This document shows, in pieces, positions 8,301 to 9,046 of a DNA stretch of 9,046 nt. Where the stretch lies: assembly GCA_023420935.1 (NCBI GenBank), contig JAEZUR010000153.1, positions 1-9,046 on the forward strand. The letters are read 5' to 3'. Source of the DNA: Bacillota bacterium. Its GTDB lineage: Bacteria; Bacillota; Clostridia; Lachnospirales; Lachnospiraceae. A program made the position numbers and the translations under genes. Numbering within the stretch: the first letter of the stretch is position 1; every line of letters starts with the position of its first letter. Below the pieces are notes generated by a model that was not told the origin of the DNA, ran no database searches, and saw nothing but the letters and a program-made list of their open reading frames with translations.

Positions 8301-8978
8301 GGTATCTCCAATGTTAGGAGTATTAATAGAATCAGTAATATATCCAGTATTGGTGTCAGCAAATACTGTGATCTCACTGGTATCTTCTGGAATAGTTAGT
8401 GTAACATTGTCGCTTACCTCACCATTACCCCAAGCATGATTATAAGCAATCTTATACTCTAATGTTACGGATGCTTCCGTTTTAGGAAACATAAATGTCT
8501 TGGAGAATATACCACCACCAAGATAATCTAGATCCCCATCTAAATCAGCTGGTTCCCATTCTCCAATTCCATTACCTAATCCATCTAAATCACCTGTCCA
8601 AGTGGCAGATTGTTTATATTGGTTTGAACTATCAAAGGAATTCGTAATCTCCCCAGTCACTGAGTTATATCGTAAATAAGCACTTTGCCCTTCTGGCACA
8701 GTAAATGTTGTTGTCCCCTTTACAGCTTCATTTACTGAGAGAGAAATTGCTGAACCTGATACAGCACTTACTTTTGTTTCATAGATTCCATTCGAATAAA
8801 GGTCTAACTTAATTGTATTTCCTTCACTACTTGCGTTTACTACATCCGTTACAGCACGAGATACAGCCCCATCTGTATCTGCAGCATTTGCTACCGAACT
8901 ACTTGGTAACATGGTAATTAGCATGGTAAAAATCATCAGCCAGCTAATTAATTTCTTCCACTTGCCCAATTTTTGCAT
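2343..8978 (-). CDS. Secreted multi-modular GH13 amylopullulanase / alpha-amylase with X25, FnIII, CBM20-like and Big2 modules
   Basis: An extracellular enzyme that should cleave alpha-1,4 and possibly alpha-1,6 bonds of starch, glycogen or pullulan. It has 2211 residues, well above the roughly 1,500 I recall for clostridial amylopullulanases. Modules by approximate residue: signal peptide 1-32 (KWKK, hydrophobic core, ANA cleavage site); a short beta module 48-117; four X25-like starch-binding repeats 122-558; CBM34-like domain 573-697; GH13 barrel 700-1275; beta C-domain to 1352; FnIII 1356-1447; Ig-like 1449-1572; FnIII 1578-1668; CBM20-like 1671-1790; Ig-like 1797-1900; Pro/Ser/Thr linker 1903-1935; unassigned domain 1940-2128; Big2 2137-2208. 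GH13 motifs are intact: DGVFNH (872-877), GWRLDVAP (nucleophile Asp1049), ILGEEWG (acid/base Glu1088), DSHDTVR (Asp1154), plus YQIFADRF and the region-V-like DSLPVIS. No LPxTG, SLH or dockerin motif is visible. The ATG at 8978 follows AAAGGAG by 7 bases. It appears monocistronic here. The split between amylase and pullulanase activity cannot be decided from sequence. Confidence 0.93.
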   Translation of the reverse strand: MQKLGKWKKLISWLMIFTMLITMLPSSSVANAADTDGAVSRAVTDVVNASSEGNTIKLDLYSNGIYETKVSAVSGSAISLSVNEAVKGTTTFTVPEGQSAYLRYNSVTGEITNSFDSSNQYKQSATWTGDLDGLGNGIGEWEPADLDGDLDYLGGGIFSKTFMFPKTEASVTLEYKIAYNHAWGNGEVSDNVTLTIPEDTSEITVFADTNTGYITDSINTPNIGDTVSIIGTVRESGEPNWDPSQSGWEMRRISKDYYTTSKVFENPGTYEYKCVLNHETWPSWDNRSFTTIEPNTNVVFLYNAAADEMYDSCNQYNTVAEVFGFPKSGEAELLADTFTNQPGGSSTWRVTGGLGNYDSWKIDNPNTVMSHLVGEFYAKSMVLDKGTYEFKFTKNGSWDNAIGSDGINNNAANFKFTLEEKSKVNFYLNDELEGLDKVRINIADVAGIKQYSPVLEDAKWPRLVGSLQTELGEEKDWEPSIAKNKFVDYFFNNTVYKVERTLPTGSYECKVVFGSGWSDGNNFGDANGNNLALKIMEASGDVTFSIDYSADKKALSYQYKPKESDYDGMIDTPSLYFNSQVTTYKNPFGAIKQESEDVTFRFATKTQDAQLVKLELINQNGISSTYDMSVATMLDGKDYWEVTIPKDEFKEIGIWGYKFIILDGTTKYEYGDDGVSGGTGACSEDGQTPYNLTVFAKDYATPDWMKNAVVYQIFADRFYDGDSSNNHAKDVDGYRGDEVQLFDGNSWSTIPENPRQSEEANKPYYPDAKTDGVWSNEFYGGDIEGIGEKLSYLKTLGVTAIYLNPVSWAASNHKYDATDYKHLDPMFGEPVYNKSDDPTSGLNYEATKEASDQVYHKFAKACDKVGINLITDGVFNHVGDDSIYFDRYEKYPEIGAYEYWSRVWNLVEQDDLTQAAAEAKVKAYYKSEVNPATNKHYTDADFCYINWFKVGADKVYDEITGQFERYNYEGWWGYDSLPVISTVEESETNLSNDAKATISGEHEYNNVTYRENVIGYDLEKANVTDDSQAMQQANSQRWLWMGSSGWRLDVAPDVSNETWKQFRTAVKSAGGKTDVNGSAIDEPVILGEEWGVATEYLLGDMFDSVMNYQFRAALQNFIVNDGDASELNNALEVIRENYPKEAWLAMLNLVDSHDTVRNITKIDNPTWEEENIKIAPDASEKAIKLQALTAIFQMSYPGAPTIYYGDEVGVTGTKDPDSRRTFPWERVTQNGDGTYGISSSYSDYYGDLYNAYVKASKVRNDHMDLFATGDIKMAYAQGDVITYARKSQKEGGLSIINKSEQAVDIVADVTDFLPDGLELVDQLGTNQSAKVVNGTVTIHVPAYTGMMMVSSTKLNALPAAPTNLIATATDGETGKVTLTWDPVEGASGYQVYRALLDGMEIKKISDQPVTDPTYTDTDVVNGTRYYYYVKSNRDDAVSVYSKVATALPSFKITHITTPTAVENLVIGVGKKTENTEVTIAIPGLTDNPSYKGKEVPGLQFHLAYYKEGDAVTQALETKLHYKEDGSQGKVYTAAFEPTEEGIYRYFGKATVNNGFTFTKSSEATMSATTSFEAAEPATPDLMEPLQESSRVTLNWNVASKDNISGFEIYRTYINSDGKTVRNKIVTLDNAAITYTDFMVSNDIAYTYQVVAYNQEYNRAMSKTVTVTPKLTMVDVTLRLNIPDKVFTSATDNIYIAGDVNGWNASGWLLKKPSGATDNNIVEYSFKMMAGKKIQYKYTRGSWATEALTSSIANDTTSPGNYGYSSTDTNINLTITNQGNNKMLVNDYVLRWVDMPIMVTVPRISYHGETIEYTTAENSFNLQASVPFGGIFTINGTDINSIAKGALDEFGNVRLDNIPLKTGVNEYELHIEPSAATKAQPWLTDMGRIISQMTATTKIKITKTGDTPTNPTTPPTPSNPSSPSNDDTTSNPSKGKEPQIQGMDGTTGWKSIQTELVKLVANLVDKKETTVVRINMNGTTILPKEILEVIKGKNVDLVLDFGNYTWTIHGSSMTQDAVIAKDYDLNISEIKDTSKLSAIHEAINSALRKSKAVYKDIEIQQFEIAHSGVLLFAADLTIKVDKKYSNRMVYLNYYNEGTKRITLYDYAKVDKDGFVTLTFDHTSAYVLTSENPILPTVIRSKTMYMGSEYKLRISNLLKDAKVTYRSSNKSILVISKTGQMKAKKVGSTTVIVKVVQAGKTYQFRTKVTIKKK
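2355..2570 (-). other. C-terminal Big2 (bacterial Ig-like group 2) domain of the amylopullulanase
   Basis: Residues about 2137-2208 have the Big2 pattern: a strand with MGSEYKLRI, then VTYRSSNKSILVISKTGQ and AKKVGSTTVIVKV. The second and third parts match the usual S-x-N-x-x-V-x-V-x-x-x-G and G-x-A/T-x-I/V core. It is the last folded module, with the protein ending KKK a few residues later. Such domains often help surface proteins bind the cell wall or other surface components; that role is inferred here. Confidence 0.75.
2595..3161 (-). other. Unassigned surface domain between the linker and Big2 domain of the amylopullulanase
   Basis: Residues about 1940-2128 form a block after a flexible linker. 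Its visible signatures are GKNVDLVLDFGNYTWTIHG (1991-2009), an alpha-helical stretch with SAIHEAINSALRKSK (2036-2050), then GVLLFAADLTIKVD (2067-2080), MVYLNYYNEG (2087-2096) and a closing GFVTLTFDHTSAYVLT (2112-2127). I recall similar DGxVTFxxxHxSxYVL endings in cell-surface proteins of Clostridia, often beside SLH or Ig-like modules, but I cannot name the family with confidence. It has no visible catalytic motif and most likely serves attachment or spacing. Confidence 0.5.
3174..3272 (-). other. Pro/Ser/Thr/Asn-rich flexible linker in the amylopullulanase
   Basis: Residues about 1903-1935 are low-complexity and rich in Thr, Pro, Ser and Asn, with short motifs such as TPTNPTTPPTPSNPSSPSND. 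Linkers like this separate catalytic and wall-associated parts of secreted Gram-positive hydrolases. It divides the starch-binding and catalytic part from the C-terminal surface-type domains. The plus-strand reading frame opposite it is only a by-product of its composition. Confidence 0.85.
3609..3968 (-). other. CBM20-like starch-binding module of the amylopullulanase
   Basis: Residues about 1671-1790 start VDVTLRLNIPD and contain NIYIAGDVNGWNASGW (1692-1707), followed by KIQYKYTRGSWATEAL (1732-1747). The GDVNGWN and KYTRGSW motifs are the two signature segments of CBM20/CBM48-type starch-binding folds, with tryptophans that stack on glucose rings. Its position behind the second FnIII domain fits the order usual in clostridial amylopullulanases. 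Confidence 0.75.
3975..4247 (-). other. Second fibronectin type III module of the amylopullulanase
   Basis: Residues about 1578-1668 show the FnIII strand pattern: VTLNWNVASKDNISGFEIYR, then ITYTDFMVSNDIAYTYQVVA, then SKTVTVTP. The conserved Trp of strand B and the Tyr of strand F are present. It is a divergent partner of the FnIII module at 4638-4913 and is separated from it by an Ig-like module. FnIII modules act as spacers in secreted glycosidases. Confidence 0.85.
4638..4913 (-). other. First fibronectin type III module of the amylopullulanase
   Basis: Residues about 1356-1447 follow the enzyme's C-domain. The order is PAAPTNLIATA, KVTLTWDPVEGASGYQVYR, YTDTDVVNGTRYYYYVKS and SVYSKVATALP, the textbook FnIII series of strands A, B-C, E-F and G. 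It sits directly behind the GH13 unit, the common place for this spacer in amylopullulanases. Confidence 0.9.
5154..6881 (-). other. GH13 catalytic barrel of the amylopullulanase
   Basis: Residues about 700-1275 open with TPDWMKNAVVYQIFADRF and proceed through GDIEGIGEKLSYLKTLGVTA and IYLNPVSWAASNHKYDATDY, typical of the amylopullulanase/neopullulanase branch. The nucleophile Asp1049, acid/base Glu1088, stabilising Asp1154 and the substrate-binding His877 and His1153 are all in place, so the enzyme should be active. The segment from about 878 to 1040 holds an enlarged domain B with DSLPVIS before the nucleophile; that stretch is where neopullulanase-like and strict alpha-amylases differ. Confidence 0.93.
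6888..7262 (-). other. CBM34-like N-domain preceding the GH13 barrel
   Basis: Residues about 573-697 begin PSLYFNSQVTTYKNPFGAI. They continue with VTFRFATKTQDAQLVKLELI, DYWEVTIPKDEFKEIGIWGYKFII and TKYEYGDDG, then PYNLTVFAKDYATPDWM leading into the barrel. This order of strands is that of the N-domain found in neopullulanases, cyclomaltodextrinases and amylopullulanases, where it contacts the active site and helps bind substrate. The family call rests on pattern and position. Confidence 0.75.
7305..8615 (-). repeat. Four tandem X25-like starch-binding repeats (protein level)
   Basis: Residues about 122-558 hold four diverged copies of one module of roughly 95-115 residues. Each has an early Trp followed by an acidic or polar turn, a Gly-x-Tyr-Glu-x-Lys type strand and a late Trp beside Asn/Asp/Gly residues. 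Copy 1 has W141 and W183, copy 2 W241 and W281/W284, copy 3 W360 and W398, copy 4 W477 and W517. Each copy ends in a strand such as SEITVFADTNTGYITDS or GDVTFSIDYSADKKALSY. Copy 4 (LVGSLQTELG, DWEPS, GSYECKVVFG) is closest to the X25 domains of bacterial pullulanases. Their role is inferred to be binding granular or branched starch. Confidence 0.75.
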
Positions 8979-8991
8979 ATACCTTCTCCTT

Positions 8992-9044
8992 TACAATGTA
9001 ATAATGGATTCGTTTAAGCTAAGCTTATCCATTATTACATTGTA
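8992..9044. promoter_or_regulatory. Perfect 18-bp inverted repeat abutting the amylopullulanase ribosome binding site
   Basis: Arms 8992-9009 and 9027-9044 are exact reverse complements of each other, separated by 17 bases. On the minus strand the stem's last base is the first base of AAAGGAG (8986-8992), which lies 7 bases before the start codon at 8978. In RNA this would form a long hairpin just upstream of the ribosome binding site. No U tract follows on the minus strand, so it is not an obvious terminator of an upstream gene. A -10-like TACAAT occurs in each arm orientation, but the matching -35 for the outer one would be outside the window. It may be an mRNA-stabilising 5' hairpin, a translation control element or a repressor site. 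Confidence 0.7.
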
Positions 9045-9046
9045 TG

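Noticed and set aside
2343..8978. Possible LPxTG sortase signal, SLH domain or dockerin at the amylase C terminus
   Set aside because: The protein ends in a Big2 domain and KKK, with no hydrophobic tail, no LPxTG, no SLH repeats and no duplicated Ca-binding dockerin segment.
9004..9018. A cre-like core (AAACGAAT, minus strand) in the loop of the leader hairpin, as a possible CcpA site
   Set aside because: Compared with the catabolite-response consensus it has about four mismatches, including the outer TG positions. Catabolite control of an amylase is plausible but this site does not support it.
2129..9044. Shared ATAATGG heptamer between the ArsR operator arms and the amylase leader repeat, as a hint of common regulation
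   Set aside because: The similarity covers only seven AT-rich bases and the rest of the arms differ, so chance is the better explanation.

Overview
The window is AT-rich, and every gene I can support lies on the minus strand. It looks like Gram-positive, low-GC, clostridial DNA. The Shine-Dalgarno sequences are strong (AAGGAGG, GGAGGT, AAAGGAG). The promoter ahead of the regulator is a near-consensus sigma-A type. The large secreted enzyme has a Gram-positive signal peptide and a mosaic of starch-binding, FnIII and Ig-like modules. A starch- or plant-polysaccharide-degrading Lachnospiraceae-type Clostridium is the best guess from gene content; this is an inference, not a database result.

Layout, in order of minus-strand transcription from the right edge. 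(1) 8992-9044: a perfect 18-bp inverted repeat whose inner end touches the ribosome binding site of the next gene. (2) 2343-8978: one gene of 2211 codons for a secreted modular GH13 amylopullulanase/alpha-amylase. The modules run signal peptide, four X25-like starch-binding repeats, CBM34-like N-domain, GH13 barrel with all catalytic residues, FnIII, Ig-like module, FnIII, CBM20-like, Ig-like, Pro/Ser/Thr linker, an unassigned C-terminal domain and a Big2 Ig-like domain. It ends at a strong intrinsic terminator (2249-2292). (3) 1035-2182: a compact regulated operon. A promoter overlapped by a 32-bp near-perfect palindrome drives an ArsR-type repressor (TTG start) and, 11 bp after it, an FMN nitroreductase of the TM1586 type. 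(4) 639-1034: a 396-bp gene-free stretch dominated by a 260-bp imperfect palindrome (746-1005) with a bidirectional terminator-like hairpin at its centre, plus a probable promoter for the next gene. (5) 1-638: the N-terminal 212 codons of a PHP-family histidinol-phosphatase that runs off the left edge.

The three transcription units look functionally unrelated: extracellular starch breakdown, a self-regulated redox enzyme, and a histidine-biosynthesis phosphatase standing alone. I do not see a clearly new multi-gene system. The signals that ordinary annotation does not explain are the 260-bp palindromic element, the hairpin abutting the amylase ribosome binding site, and the unassigned surface domain near the C terminus of the amylase.
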